From CBDFKK01 sp965248815 (GTDB lineage: Bacteria; Pseudomonadota; Alphaproteobacteria; SMXP01), in assembly GCA_965248815.1 (NCBI GenBank), contig CBDFKK010000008.1, positions 3,100,001 to 3,164,000 on the forward strand: a stretch of 64,000 bases of DNA, read 5' to 3'. Under the pieces are notes generated by a model, which was not told the DNA's origin, did no database searches, and was given only the letters and a program-made list of their open reading frames with translations. Made by a program: the position numbers and the translations under genes. Of this stretch, positions 52,778 to 62,716 are shown piece by piece. Each line of letters starts with the position of its first letter. The stretch's first letter is position 1.

Positions 52778-54706
52778 ATGTATAAATATTTCTTCTGCAC
52801 AAAAGGCGCGCCCAGGAAATTATCTTGGGCGGCATCTCTACTAACTACATCGATTGCAATATCGCCAATTCCAACAAGCGCTCAAGAGGGCACCGTTGAG
52901 CCGGACGAATTAATTGTCCGTGCCAATAAGTCGCGCACCCCTTTGCGCCAAATCGGCTCGTCGGTGTCTGTGCTCGACGGCGTTGATATTGAGCAACAAG
53001 GATTTCAATTCGTATCGGATGCATTGTGGACCCTGCCCGGTGTTGCTGTGACGCGCAGTGGAGGGGCCGGACAAGTAGCAACGGTCTTCATGCGGGGCGA
53101 AGAATCCTACCGAACGCTGGTCTTGATCGACGGATTGGAAATTTCCGATACCGCAGCGACACAGAACTTGGCAAACCTGGCGAATGTGCTGACTACTGAC
53201 GTAGATCGCATTGAAGTCATCCGGGGCCCGCAAGGACTGCTTTATGGGGCCGACGCGATCGGCGGCGTGATCAGCATCGACACACGCAAAGCCCGCGATG
53301 GTCTTGAAGCCACGGCCGCCGTCGAATACGGCAGCTTCGACACCAAAAGTTTTGCCGCAAGTCTCAAAGGCGGATGGGACATCTTTAATCTCAATATCTC
53401 GCTTCAGCGTTTCGAGACGGATGGTTTCTCTGCCAAAGAGGGCGACCCGACATTGGACGACAAGGACAGTAGCGAGAATTCCACGATCCTGGTTGTCGCG
53501 GGATTGAACCCGACCGAAAGTCTCAGCATTGACGGCGTGTTTCGCTATGTCGATGCGGAAACCGAATTCGATGGCTTCAGTTTTGATCCCGACCGCTTAC
53601 TACTGAACGAAGAACTCGGCGGGCGTGTCAAAGTTGCCTTGTCGAGTCTTGACGATCGATTGAACAATTCGATCGCCTTCAGCAGGTTCGATGTCAAGAA
53701 GGATGATTTGGACGGCGGTATGCCAACGCTTTCATTTTTTGGCGCACTCATATCGCGTTTCGACGGCCAACGAACCAAAATCGAATATGTCGGCACGTTC
53801 GACGCAACGGACTCACATCGATTCCTGTGGGGCGGTGACTACGAAAAAGAAAAAGCACAAACCGATGCTGTTAGCGACGAGACGCACAATTACGGCGCCT
53901 ATGCCGAATGGCTGGCAGATTGGAACGAACAAATTTACGTTTCCGGAGGCGTTCGCTTCGACGATCATGCCGACTTTGGCAGCCGCGTCAGCTATCGCGC
54001 AACGGCAGCGGCTTTGAGAAATCTCATTGGCGACAATGAGACGAAAGTCCACGCCAGCATCGGTACGGGCTTTCGCGCACCTAGCCTTTTGGAGCAGGCG
54101 CGCAACGTAGCTTTCGGTCTCCCGGCAATCTTGGAAGAAATCTCCAGGGGCTGGGATATCGGCATTGAGCAAAGACTAATGGGCGACCGCGCCCGCATCG
54201 ACGTCACCTACTTCAACCAAAGAATTGAAGATGAAATCCGCTTCGACAATGTCGGCTTCACGGGATATTTCCAGTCGAGCGGGACGTCTCTTTCGCAGGG
54301 AGTCGAAGTTTTCCTATCGATTGAACCGTTTGAAGGGCTGACATTTACCGGCACATATACATATACGAACTCGACAGTGAACTCACCGGATGCGGAAGAC
54401 GGGCTTCCGCGTGTGAGGAGGCCAAAACATATCGGTAATGCGCACATCGACTATTCATTCTGGGATGAGCGCGCCAACATCAATGCGAATTTGAGGACAG
54501 CAGCAGGTGCTGAAGACGGATTCCTAAACTTCCGAATTCCACTCGACAACTATGTCGTCGTCGATCTGGCAGCATCGGTGGCAGTTAACGATTACATTGA
54601 GCTCTATGGTCGAGTAGATAACGTATTCAACGAGCAGTACCAAGAAGTGGCAGGCTTTCAAACGTCCGACACAGCAGGCTATGTCGGCTTTCGAGGAAGG
54701 CTATAG
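52778..54706 (+). CDS. btuB: TonB-dependent cobalamin receptor BtuB
   Basis: A 642-residue outer-membrane receptor. The leader (PRKLSWAASLLTTSIAISPI, cleavage near TSAQE) precedes a TonB-box-like DELIVRANKS and the plug (VATVFMRGEES, VLIDGLEISD, IEVIRGPQGLLYGADAIGG). The barrel ends in TAGYVGFRGRL. Cobalamin specificity is shown by the riboswitch before it and the btuFCD genes after it. The start at 52778 is chosen because longer frames run back into the riboswitch. The downstream gene starts 40 bases after the stop. Confidence 0.93.
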   Translation: MYKYFFCTKGAPRKLSWAASLLTTSIAISPIPTSAQEGTVEPDELIVRANKSRTPLRQIGSSVSVLDGVDIEQQGFQFVSDALWTLPGVAVTRSGGAGQVATVFMRGEESYRTLVLIDGLEISDTAATQNLANLANVLTTDVDRIEVIRGPQGLLYGADAIGGVISIDTRKARDGLEATAAVEYGSFDTKSFAASLKGGWDIFNLNISLQRFETDGFSAKEGDPTLDDKDSSENSTILVVAGLNPTESLSIDGVFRYVDAETEFDGFSFDPDRLLLNEELGGRVKVALSSLDDRLNNSIAFSRFDVKKDDLDGGMPTLSFFGALISRFDGQRTKIEYVGTFDATDSHRFLWGGDYEKEKAQTDAVSDETHNYGAYAEWLADWNEQIYVSGGVRFDDHADFGSRVSYRATAAALRNLIGDNETKVHASIGTGFRAPSLLEQARNVAFGLPAILEEISRGWDIGIEQRLMGDRARIDVTYFNQRIEDEIRFDNVGFTGYFQSSGTSLSQGVEVFLSIEPFEGLTFTGTYTYTNSTVNSPDAEDGLPRVRRPKHIGNAHIDYSFWDERANINANLRTAAGAEDGFLNFRIPLDNYVVVDLAASVAVNDYIELYGRVDNVFNEQYQEVAGFQTSDTAGYVGFRGRL

Positions 54707-54746
54707 CAGTTACGATATGAGGCAGGGCCGGGGACAACAGGCGACT

Positions 54747-55622
54747 ATGCAGAGGAAATTGACTTTCTTGCTCTTGTCCTGCGCGATCATTTGCGCTTGT
54801 TTGTCCCTCGTCCCTGCCGTCGCACGTGCGGATGAACCGCCTTCGCGCATCGTGTCGATGAATTTGTGTACGGATCAACTGGTCATGATGCTCGCAGATC
54901 GCGACTCGGTCATTTCGCTTAGCTATGCAGCGGCTGACCCTGCTCAGTCTTTGGTCGCAGACCAAGTTGGCGAGATTGTGCTAAACAAAGGCTTGGCCGA
55001 GGAAATCGTACCACTTGCACCTGACCTGATCTTCTCGGGTTCGTTTACGACCTCTTTCAGTGATCAGCTCCTGCGCGACTTGGGTTACAAAGTCATCGAA
55101 GCACCGCTTTCGGAAAATCTCGACGTCGTGCGCAGCAACATACAATTGGTTGCCGACGCCATTGGCAAACCTGATCGTGGCGAGGCCATGGTCCGAGATC
55201 TCGATGTTTCTCTGCGCACTTTCAGCGAAAGGGCGCCAGCGCCCGCGAGCGGTCTCGTCATTTTGCCGGGCGGGTTTACACCCGGGCAGAAAAGCATCGC
55301 CAATGAAATATTGAGCCTCGCGGGCTTGCGCAACGTGACGGCGGATCTGGGCGTGACCTACTGGACGAACATTACTTTGGAATCGCTGCTGCGCGCCAAA
55401 CCCCAGGTGATCATTGTCGATCCGCAAAATCGCAAGTCCCGCGCTTTGGCAACGCAATTTTTGGAGCACCCGGCCCTGAAGACCTATCTCACATCCCGCA
55501 TACTGATCGAAGTGCCATCAAAGCTTTGGGGCTGCGGCACACCCTTCGTTGCCAAAGCCCTAGAGACTATTGTTACAGCGCGTCAACGGACTCAAAACCT
55601 GCGAGAGACAAATGAGCACTGA
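54747..55622 (+). CDS. btuF: Cobalamin-binding periplasmic protein BtuF
   Basis: A 291-residue class III (helical-backbone) binding protein. A signal peptide (RKLTFLLLSCAIICACLSL, cleavage near ARADE) is followed by PSRIVSMNLCTDQLVMML and the two lobes joined by a long helix (about 130-150). Strong context with btuB, btuC and btuD sets the ligand as a corrinoid. Both ATG 54717 and 54747 are possible; 54747 gives the shorter, normal leader. Its end overlaps the permease start by 11 bases. Confidence 0.9.
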   Translation: MQRKLTFLLLSCAIICACLSLVPAVARADEPPSRIVSMNLCTDQLVMMLADRDSVISLSYAAADPAQSLVADQVGEIVLNKGLAEEIVPLAPDLIFSGSFTTSFSDQLLRDLGYKVIEAPLSENLDVVRSNIQLVADAIGKPDRGEAMVRDLDVSLRTFSERAPAPASGLVILPGGFTPGQKSIANEILSLAGLRNVTADLGVTYWTNITLESLLRAKPQVIIVDPQNRKSRALATQFLEHPALKTYLTSRILIEVPSKLWGCGTPFVAKALETIVTARQRTQNLRETNEH

Positions 55623-56643
55623 CGCTGTAACACAAATGCCGTCTCGCCGGACCCGTCCTTACGTCCTGCTCAATGTCGGTCTCACCGCGGTCCTAGGACT
55701 GTTAGCGACGGTCTCGCTTTTCATTGCGGCAAGTCCCTATTCGGCGGCGCAATCCGCAGCGGGAACAGTGCAGACTGATCCAGACGTGGCCTGGCTGATC
55801 CTGACTGAGATCAGATTGCCGCGAGTCATTTTAGGAATTCTTGTGGGCGGCACACTGGGTCTGTGTGGCGCGGCGCTCCAGGGTCTGTTGCGCAATCCAC
55901 TCGCCGAACCTGGCCTTGTCGGTGTTTCCGGCGGCGCGGCACTTGGCGCGGCACTTGTCTTTTATTTTACACTGACGACCTTTGGCGGTCTTGCCGTGCC
56001 GCTTGGTGGTGCGACCGGCGCCGTCATCGCCTTGGCAGCGCTCTATCTTTTGGCCGGCCAAAACCCAAGCGTCTCGACGCTGATCCTCGCCGGTGTTGCA
56101 GTCAACGCCTTCGCAGGCGCACTCACGTCCCTGGCGCTCAACTTTGCGCCGAACCCTTATGCGGCCTTAGAAATTCTGTTTTGGATTTTGGGCAGCCTGG
56201 TCGACCGCAGTCATGAACACGTGCTCGTCGCCCTGCCCTTCATTGTCGTGGGGACAATACTCGTGAGTTCGACCGCGCGGGCGCTGGACGCTCTGTCGCT
56301 AGGCGAAGACACCGCGACCAGCCTTGGCTTCGACCCGACGTGGCTCAAGTTGCGCATTATACTTGGAACGGGGTTGGCGGTCGGCGCAGCTGTATCTGTG
56401 TCTGGCGTCATCGGTTTCGTGGGCTTGGTCGTCCCCCATTTGCTCCGTCCCGTGATTGGTTACCAGCCAAGCAGGCTTTTGCTTCCGAGCGCGATCGCCG
56501 GCGCGGTTTTACTCACGGCGGCGGACATCCTAGCGCGGCTTCTGTCCTTCGAAATCGAACTCAAGATTGGTGTCATAACCTCTCTGATTGGTGCGCCCTT
56601 CTTTCTTTATTTGATCGTAAAGACGAGAGGCTCCACGACATGA
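55612..56643 (+). CDS. btuC: Cobalamin ABC transporter permease BtuC (FecCD family)
   Basis: A 343-residue inner-membrane permease of the FecCD family with about ten transmembrane segments. Family sites are EIRLPRVILGILVGGTLGL (about 68-86), LRNPLAEPGLVGVSGGAALGA (in part NPLAEPGLVGVSGGAA), and the ATPase contact region FVGLVVPHLLRPVIG (about 273-287). It moves cobalamin from BtuF into the cytoplasm. The ATG at 55612 has GCGAGAG close upstream. Its stop overlaps the BtuD start as ATGA. Confidence 0.92.
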   Translation: MSTDAVTQMPSRRTRPYVLLNVGLTAVLGLLATVSLFIAASPYSAAQSAAGTVQTDPDVAWLILTEIRLPRVILGILVGGTLGLCGAALQGLLRNPLAEPGLVGVSGGAALGAALVFYFTLTTFGGLAVPLGGATGAVIALAALYLLAGQNPSVSTLILAGVAVNAFAGALTSLALNFAPNPYAALEILFWILGSLVDRSHEHVLVALPFIVVGTILVSSTARALDALSLGEDTATSLGFDPTWLKLRIILGTGLAVGAAVSVSGVIGFVGLVVPHLLRPVIGYQPSRLLLPSAIAGAVLLTAADILARLLSFEIELKIGVITSLIGAPFFLYLIVKTRGSTT

Positions 56644-57410
56644 GCGTTCTCACGGTCCAAAACGTTTCGGCAGGTTTTAACGGCACAAGGGCCGTTGACG
56701 ATGTCTCGTTCGAGCTTGGCTCGGGAACGCTCGTCGGATTGATCGGACCCAACGGTGCCGGCAAAACAACTTTACTTCGCGCCATTGCCAAACTCATTCC
56801 CTTTGAGGGCCAGATGCTGCTCAATGGCGAGGACATGGCGAACTTGCCCCGCGCCGCCCTGGCAAAAGCGGTTTCTTACTTGGCGCAAGGCCATGTCTCC
56901 CATTGGCCTCTGCAAGTCCGAAATGTTGTGGCACTCGGCCGCCAACCTCATTTGTCGGGCTTGGGCGGCCTGTCCGACGACGACGAGCAGATCATCGCCG
57001 ACGTGATGCGGCGCGCGGATGTCGAACAATTCTCCGAACGCAATGTTCTCACTTTATCCGGCGGCGAACGAGCGCGGGTCATGCTGGCGCGCGCATTGGC
57101 GGTCGATGCAGACATTTTGTTGGCAGACGAACCGGTCGCCTCGCTCGACCCCTATCATCAGCTCAAGATCATGGAACTGCTTAAGGATCTCGCTGCGGCC
57201 GGCAAGACCATCATGGTCGTGACCCATGACCTCACCCTGGCGGCGCGTTTTTGCGACCGGCTCATCCTATTGGCGCAGGGCAGAATGATTGCAAATGGAG
57301 GTGTCGATGAAGTACTTACGGAAGAACAAGTTGCTGCCGCTTATCAGGTCGACATGGTGCGCGCTGAGCACGATCGCGAGACCTATGTCCTTCCTTGGCG
57401 AAGGCTATAG
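56640..57410 (+). CDS. btuD: Cobalamin ABC transporter ATPase BtuD
   Basis: A 256-residue ATPase of the iron-chelate/B12 class. Walker A GPNGAGKTT is at 36-44, the signature LSGGERARV near 138-146, Walker B ILLADEPVASLD near 158-169, and the switch His lies in VVTHDLTLA. The ATG overlaps the btuC stop by 4 bases. It is the last gene of the riboswitch-controlled operon and ends 23 bases before a convergent gene. Confidence 0.92.
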   Translation: MSVLTVQNVSAGFNGTRAVDDVSFELGSGTLVGLIGPNGAGKTTLLRAIAKLIPFEGQMLLNGEDMANLPRAALAKAVSYLAQGHVSHWPLQVRNVVALGRQPHLSGLGGLSDDDEQIIADVMRRADVEQFSERNVLTLSGGERARVMLARALAVDADILLADEPVASLDPYHQLKIMELLKDLAAAGKTIMVVTHDLTLAARFCDRLILLAQGRMIANGGVDEVLTEEQVAAAYQVDMVRAEHDRETYVLPWRRL

Positions 57411-57433
57411 TCGGCGTTACCGAGAAGACGAAC

Positions 57434-58201
57434 CTAATCGTAATTCCACCAGTCCTTAATGGACCAGTCGGGTTCGATTGTTTTTCCCTTGGGGTCGCCG
57501 CCTTCAAGCTTGATTTCGTCACGGTACGCCTTGTCGGAGACATAAGGTCCAAGTGGTTTGAATTCTCTGGCCTTTGCCGGCAGAACCTTTCCGCCTGACT
57601 TCGGCAGAACTTTCAAGAACTTTCCATCACGCCCAATGATTGGAATGGTTCGATTTTGACGAGAAAAAACGCGCCGCATGCTCGCGGACTGCTCAACGAA
57701 GGCGCCTTCTTCATCTTCGTCTTTCCTGAATAGAAATTCGTGTGCGTCGATGATCTCGTCAATAAAATCTTGCTCTACAATCGAAAGCCTTGAAATCACC
57801 CAGCATCGGTCCTCAAACGACCAATAGTAAGAAAGGCCGATCAGTTCCCGTTCTTTTGTGAAATAGGGAAAGAAAGGAAACGAGCGGCAAGCCAAGGTCC
57901 GGTTGTCGCGTTCGCAGTGGCGCGCACCGTTGCATTCGATTGCTCTGCAGGTGGAATCCAAATCATTGACGATTTCGCGTGTCGCCGCATCAAAGGGCTT
58001 GAATTTGCTCCACATCTTCGTGCGCTTTTTGAGAAGTTCAAATTCATGCGTGGTAACGATCGGCACAGCATGTTCCGTTGTACAACACACTGGCTGGCCG
58101 CCATTCAACGGAGCGCACATGCGGCCACAATCATATTTTTCGGAGATCGACGCGCTAAAACGCTTGTAGATCTTGGCGTAGTGTTTGGCTTTCGCAGTCA
58201 T
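57434..58201 (-). CDS. Cys-rich YkgJ-like (putative metal-chelating) protein
   Basis: A 255-residue protein. The N-terminal half has clustered Cys residues, CGRMC, VCCTT, STCRAIEC, HCERD and LACRSFPF (about residues 25-110), the pattern of YkgJ/flagellin lysine-methylase-like proteins thought to hold zinc or an Fe-S cluster. The C-terminal half is hydrophilic with many Asp and Lys and no recognised domain. The reaction is unknown. ATG 58201 is preferred over GTG 58210 because AGGGTG lies 7 bases upstream. Confidence 0.65.
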   Translation of the reverse strand: MTAKAKHYAKIYKRFSASISEKYDCGRMCAPLNGGQPVCCTTEHAVPIVTTHEFELLKKRTKMWSKFKPFDAATREIVNDLDSTCRAIECNGARHCERDNRTLACRSFPFFPYFTKERELIGLSYYWSFEDRCWVISRLSIVEQDFIDEIIDAHEFLFRKDEDEEGAFVEQSASMRRVFSRQNRTIPIIGRDGKFLKVLPKSGGKVLPAKAREFKPLGPYVSDKAYRDEIKLEGGDPKGKTIEPDWSIKDWWNYD

Positions 58202-58269
58202 GAGCCGCACCCTAAGCGATTCGACGTCGCATTCGGCAACATAATTTGGCTTGCAGGACGCTTAGCCTA

Positions 58270-59724
58270 TTATCCCACTTGTAATTGATCGAGAACTTCA
58301 AAGACCGCACGCTCGCCAGATTCCATGGCACCTTCCATTCCCGTTTGCAGCTCCGCCGTGTGTTCACCGGCAAAGTGCAGCCGGCCGGCGGGAGCCGCCA
58401 TTTCGGAGGCGAACGCATTAATTTGGCCAGGTGCGAAGTAAGCATAAGCCCCTTTCGAATAGGGGTTATTGCTCCACGACCACGCCTTCAGGGGCTCGAC
58501 GCGGCCTTCAGCCGACGGCCGCAATTTCACAAGTTCATCGTAGGCAAAAGCGACGATATCTTCATTGCTCATGCCGCGCAGCGGCTTTTCGCGATCGCCG
58601 TTCATGAAAATCCAAAGAAGTTCAGTCGCGCTGTTGGGCCCAGGCAATGTCCATAGCCGCTCCAGCGGACCGTCCGTAAACATAGAGCCGGGCATGCCGT
58701 CTTGTTCCCAATAAGGTTCTTTTATCGACATGAAGACCTGCGTCACCTGCGACAGCGGCAACGAATTAACGGCGTCAGCTTGCGCGCCTTGAAGCGGCGG
58801 ATCCATTTTGACATCGCGCAAGACCGTGAAGGGAAGCGTTACAATCACGAAATCCGCCGTATAGCTCGATCCATCCTCGCACTGCACTTCGGCCAGCGTG
58901 TCGCCATTCGAAATTGCCGTAACCTTTTTGCCGCGCTGCACCTCAGTGTTGAGCGATGTGGCCATGGCCTCGGGCAAGCGCGACATACCCCCTTTAAGGA
59001 AACTAAACATTCCATTTGCCGCTTCGAATTGGTTGATGCGATCTTTGCGCAGTTCGCTGAGCGCCGAGATTTGGCCGATCGTATCCGCAACATTCGGTAT
59101 TTCTAGAAGACGAATGGCTTCGTCGGAGGCACCTTTAGATTTCAAATATTGATCAAACGGCACATCGAGCGCTGCGCTGGAAGACTCGAGCCATGAATCC
59201 AATTCGGCGAGCGGATTGTCAGTGGAAACATAGAGTCGCGACAAAGCAAACGGCGGCATTGCGCGTTCGGGGCCGACGGTCTTGTTAACGGGCGACTCGG
59301 CCCAATCCTGCGGCGCGACTGATTGGCCACCCAATATCATTCCAGTGCTGGGAAATTCCGGTGCCGGGTCATACATCTCAAGACCGAGCTCATCGACGAC
59401 ACTGCGCACGCGGGCATACATGGCGCCGATTTGCATACCACCGGCTTCCGGATTGCCGGGAATATCATCTTGGGAAAAAATGCGGCCGCCAATCCTCTCA
59501 TTGGCTTCGAGAACTGTGACTTTGGCCCCTTCGGCTTCAAGAAGCATGGCCGCGTGAAGCCCCGACAAGCCAGCGCCAATGACAATAACGTCGGATCGCT
59601 CCTGGCTATTGCCACTGCACCCCGCCAACCCCAAGGCCAGTGCACTTGCGCCGCCCAACTTCAAGGTTTGGCGCCGGTTCAGTAAGTTTACTCGGGCATG
59701 CCGAATTCTTTTGCCGCTGTTCAT
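58270..59724 (-). CDS. Tat-exported flavin amine oxidase, probable lipoprotein
   Basis: A 484-residue flavin monoamine oxidase-type enzyme. The leader has NRRQTLKLGGASALALGLAGC: a twin-Arg motif and a lipobox LAGC (Cys about 36), so the mature protein is probably anchored by a lipid outside the cytoplasmic membrane. The FAD site is VIVIGAGLSGLHAAMLLEAEG and ERIGGRIFS, and the C-terminal flavin loop is LHFAGEHTAELQTGMEGAMESG. It should oxidise an amine or a hydroxyl/cyclohexyl-type substrate. GAGGGG precedes the ATG by about 7 bases. It lies downstream of the MFS gene on the same strand. Confidence 0.88.
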   Translation of the reverse strand: MNSGKRIRHARVNLLNRRQTLKLGGASALALGLAGCSGNSQERSDVIVIGAGLSGLHAAMLLEAEGAKVTVLEANERIGGRIFSQDDIPGNPEAGGMQIGAMYARVRSVVDELGLEMYDPAPEFPSTGMILGGQSVAPQDWAESPVNKTVGPERAMPPFALSRLYVSTDNPLAELDSWLESSSAALDVPFDQYLKSKGASDEAIRLLEIPNVADTIGQISALSELRKDRINQFEAANGMFSFLKGGMSRLPEAMATSLNTEVQRGKKVTAISNGDTLAEVQCEDGSSYTADFVIVTLPFTVLRDVKMDPPLQGAQADAVNSLPLSQVTQVFMSIKEPYWEQDGMPGSMFTDGPLERLWTLPGPNSATELLWIFMNGDREKPLRGMSNEDIVAFAYDELVKLRPSAEGRVEPLKAWSWSNNPYSKGAYAYFAPGQINAFASEMAAPAGRLHFAGEHTAELQTGMEGAMESGERAVFEVLDQLQVG

Positions 59725-59835
59725 CGCTTTCCCCTCATTTCAATCATTCTACGCCAAATTAACAAAGGCGCTGCCGGGAGAACAGGTGGCAATTCGCCCT
59801 CATTCTGGAGCTGTCCTGTCGGTCTACGCCGCGCC

Positions 59836-61272
59836 TTATTTGTTGCCGCCGTCTTCGGAGCCCGCGGCAGGCGCTGTGAAACGCGCCTCCGTCGCGGCGT
59901 CGCCAGCTGGGGCGCTCTCAGACGGTGTCTCCTCGCCCCATTTGACGCGCACGATCACGGCGGCGACCAACAACACAAGATTTCCAATCCCCATGACGAC
60001 GAACGGTGCCGACGGCGCCCAAATGTCGAATAGATAGCCGCCGACGCTAACGGCCACTAAAATTCCCAACGCCCCGATAAAACCAAAAGTGCCGAAGACC
60101 GATCCTCGTTCGCGGTCAGGTGCCTCTTGTCCAATCAGCGCTTGTGAGGCCAAAACTCCGCTCACTTCACCCATACCCAACAAAACGGCAGCCACAATCA
60201 TTTGAGGACCTATCGGGTCCGTGACGAGACCCAACGAACAATAGCCGACCGCTGCCAAGGCCGCGGCGATACACAACGCCGACACGCGGTTGATGCGATC
60301 AATCAAAACGCCCATGACCGGAGCCCAAAACAACGCGCACAACTGCACGAGGCCGTAAAACATGCCCGTGCGCCCGCTCGCCTCCTGCGGACTTAATCCC
60401 GAAGCAATACCCGCTTGGGTGAGCCACAGAGCAAAGAACGTGCTGACCAGTACCAAATCGCCGCGGGATATCATTGCTGCGCCATAAGACAAAGCGATGC
60501 GCGGATTGCGCGCCGCGCAAAATCCCGTCTTCAACAAATCGAAAAAATTGTCCTGTTTGGAATCAGAATGGGGCACACTTGCTTTGAGGCCGATCCGCAA
60601 GACGACGGCAACGAACAGGCAAATGAGTGCCACAGTCCAAAGCGCGTAGCGGCCGGCCCATACGCCATCGGCGCCTGTTAGGGCCGAATACCACTGAGGC
60701 AACCGCATCAGAGTAAATATGCTAATGACGACGCCCAGCCCTTGAAGCGCCCCACACGCACCGATCAATTTGCCGCGACTTGCATTCTGCGGGTAATCGG
60801 CGATGACGGTCGCCAACATCGCGACAATGCACGCAGCTCCTGAAGCGTATATGAAGCGGTAGCCATAAAGGATGGGTAAGGACGTTGCAGTTGGATAAAG
60901 CACGTAGCCAATTGCAATCAAGCAAAAACCGGCAACAAAGATTGGGCGGCGGCCAATTTTGTCCGCGAGCGCGCCGATAGGTCCCAAAAGCGAGATCATC
61001 ATAATCTCTTGAATGACGCTGAGAATGCTTGTGACGCGCCCTTGCTCGCCGGGCACAAGATCGGTACCCGCCGAAATATTCAAATGTTCGGTAAGGATGT
61101 AGGGTTGAAACGCATTGAGAAACGAATTCAGCCCGATGCTGACAAAAGCAGCAAAAAGCAACGTGTAGACGTTGAGATAGCTGATGCCGGGCACCAACCA
61201 AATAGGACCTAACTTGTTACCGGACCGGTCAATGTCCATTGACGTGATACCGGCCGCGATCGGTCCTGCCAT
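59836..61272 (-). CDS. MFS transporter
   Basis: A 478-residue transporter of the major facilitator superfamily with twelve predicted segments. The signature loop between segments 2 and 3 reads GPIGALADKIGRRPIFVAG (about 96-114), and a weaker copy, MGVLIDRINRVSALC, is in the second half. A long Pro/Glu/Ala-rich cytoplasmic tail (about 440-478) follows. The substrate is unknown; its position between a periplasmic amine oxidase and an acyl-CoA-dehydrogenase-like enzyme suggests uptake of their shared compound. AGGA lies 8 bases before the ATG. Confidence 0.9.
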   Translation of the reverse strand: MAGPIAAGITSMDIDRSGNKLGPIWLVPGISYLNVYTLLFAAFVSIGLNSFLNAFQPYILTEHLNISAGTDLVPGEQGRVTSILSVIQEIMMISLLGPIGALADKIGRRPIFVAGFCLIAIGYVLYPTATSLPILYGYRFIYASGAACIVAMLATVIADYPQNASRGKLIGACGALQGLGVVISIFTLMRLPQWYSALTGADGVWAGRYALWTVALICLFVAVVLRIGLKASVPHSDSKQDNFFDLLKTGFCAARNPRIALSYGAAMISRGDLVLVSTFFALWLTQAGIASGLSPQEASGRTGMFYGLVQLCALFWAPVMGVLIDRINRVSALCIAAALAAVGYCSLGLVTDPIGPQMIVAAVLLGMGEVSGVLASQALIGQEAPDRERGSVFGTFGFIGALGILVAVSVGGYLFDIWAPSAPFVVMGIGNLVLLVAAVIVRVKWGEETPSESAPAGDAATEARFTAPAAGSEDGGNK

Positions 61273-61311
61273 GCCGTGATCCTACTGAGCGAAACGGCGC
61301 TCGTTGCCGAT

Positions 61312-62559
61312 CTAGTCGAACAACTCCGTCCGGCCAGCAGGCGCGGTGTCTATAGCCACCTGCCCCGTAGGCAAGCCGAGCGCCCAGCGGCCATAGGGCG
61401 CCATATTTTGGTCCCAAGCAAATCCTTGATGTGCCGCAACGGCCCGCAAATCGTTGAAATAGTGTTGGACGGGATTATTGTTCGTCAGCCCGGAGGCCCC
61501 CATTACTTTGATCAATCGTTCAATGGCCGACAAAGCAAGGTGCGACGCCATCGACATATTGATTTTGATGTCGGCACGTTCCGCCATTGTAATACGCCGG
61601 TGCGCTACACCTGCCGAATGAAGTACATCTATAATCTTGTTCGCTAATGCTTCGGCCGCGTAGATCTCGGCGGCGGATTCGCCAATGCGCGTGTGAACCG
61701 GTGCCTGTTCGATAATTTTTTCGCCGAACATCAGCCCGATCTTTTTCTTCGTAATCTCAATATATTCCTCAAAGGCCCCTTTCGCCGTTCCAAGAAGCGG
61801 CCCGAGGAGGTTAGTGCCGAAATAAGGTTGGACTTCAACGTGATAAATATACTCTTCATGCGGACTATCATTAGGACCGGGGCCGCTGTCTTGGGAGGAG
61901 TTGACCATCGTGCGATGCTTAGGAACAAATGCATCGTCAATGATGATATCGTTACTACCGGTTCCTCGGAGTCCCGAGACGTCCCAAATATTGTTGTGGG
62001 TATAGTCCTCTCGAGGCAACGCGAAGAGCGTAAATTCATGATTTTCAAGCGTGCTGTCCGATGGCTGTGCGCCGACAATGGCCCACTGGCTTTGCGTCAC
62101 CCCGCTTGAAAAGCGCCACTGTCCGTTCACCCGAAAGCCGCCGTCTAACGGGGTCACGTCAACGTCTCGGCCACCGGCAAAAGCTGTCGCGATCAACACG
62201 TTCTGATCGGCAAAAATTTCAGCTTGCGCCTGGTGAGGAAATCGCCCGGCGTTCCATGTATGAAGTCCCACGATTGAATGAATCCAGGCCGTCGACGGGC
62301 AGAAACGCGCGATTTCCGCGCCGACGCGAATAATCGATCCCCAATCCAAGGCATGGCCCCCATGGGCCTTGGGTTGGAACTGCTTCAGGACCCCAATCTC
62401 ATGGAGCTCAGCCATCGTCTCGTCGGGAAGCCGGCACAGCCGATCGGTTTCGGCTGTGCGAGCCTTCCACCGCGGCCCATATGTACGGACGCCTTGAATG
62501 AGGGTCTCTTCAATGTCGTGAGACTCTTTCAAACCTTTATCGATCGCCGTTACGGACAT
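61312..62559 (-). CDS. Acyl-CoA-dehydrogenase-fold flavoprotein (monooxygenase-like)
   Basis: A 415-residue protein of the acyl-CoA dehydrogenase fold, of the group that includes HsaA and 4-hydroxyphenylacetate hydroxylase C2 components. The N-terminal helical domain (RTAETDRLCRLPDETMAELHE in part: LPDETMAELHEIGVL), the middle beta domain (ATAFAGGRDVDVTPLDGGFRVNG in part) and the C-terminal helices with ASGLTNNNPVQHYFNDLRAVAAH are in order. The base Glu of true acyl-CoA dehydrogenases is not evident, favouring a flavin-dependent hydroxylase or a desaturase-like role. ATG 62559 and 62595 are both possible. It is upstream of the MFS gene by 40 bases. Confidence 0.82.
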   Translation of the reverse strand: MSVTAIDKGLKESHDIEETLIQGVRTYGPRWKARTAETDRLCRLPDETMAELHEIGVLKQFQPKAHGGHALDWGSIIRVGAEIARFCPSTAWIHSIVGLHTWNAGRFPHQAQAEIFADQNVLIATAFAGGRDVDVTPLDGGFRVNGQWRFSSGVTQSQWAIVGAQPSDSTLENHEFTLFALPREDYTHNNIWDVSGLRGTGSNDIIIDDAFVPKHRTMVNSSQDSGPGPNDSPHEEYIYHVEVQPYFGTNLLGPLLGTAKGAFEEYIEITKKKIGLMFGEKIIEQAPVHTRIGESAAEIYAAEALANKIIDVLHSAGVAHRRITMAERADIKINMSMASHLALSAIERLIKVMGASGLTNNNPVQHYFNDLRAVAAHQGFAWDQNMAPYGRWALGLPTGQVAIDTAPAGRTELFD

Positions 62560-62716
62560 TTTGGGCCTAATTCTGATGATTTGTGGCGGCGCCATTGGTC
62601 ACAATGGGTATCCGGCAAAGCCTAACCTATTCGAAGTCCTAGAATTGTCCGACCTGCGGTCGATGAAGGCCGCAACCGCTGAATGGGCCAGACAGCGCCT
62701 TACATCAGCCGAAACG

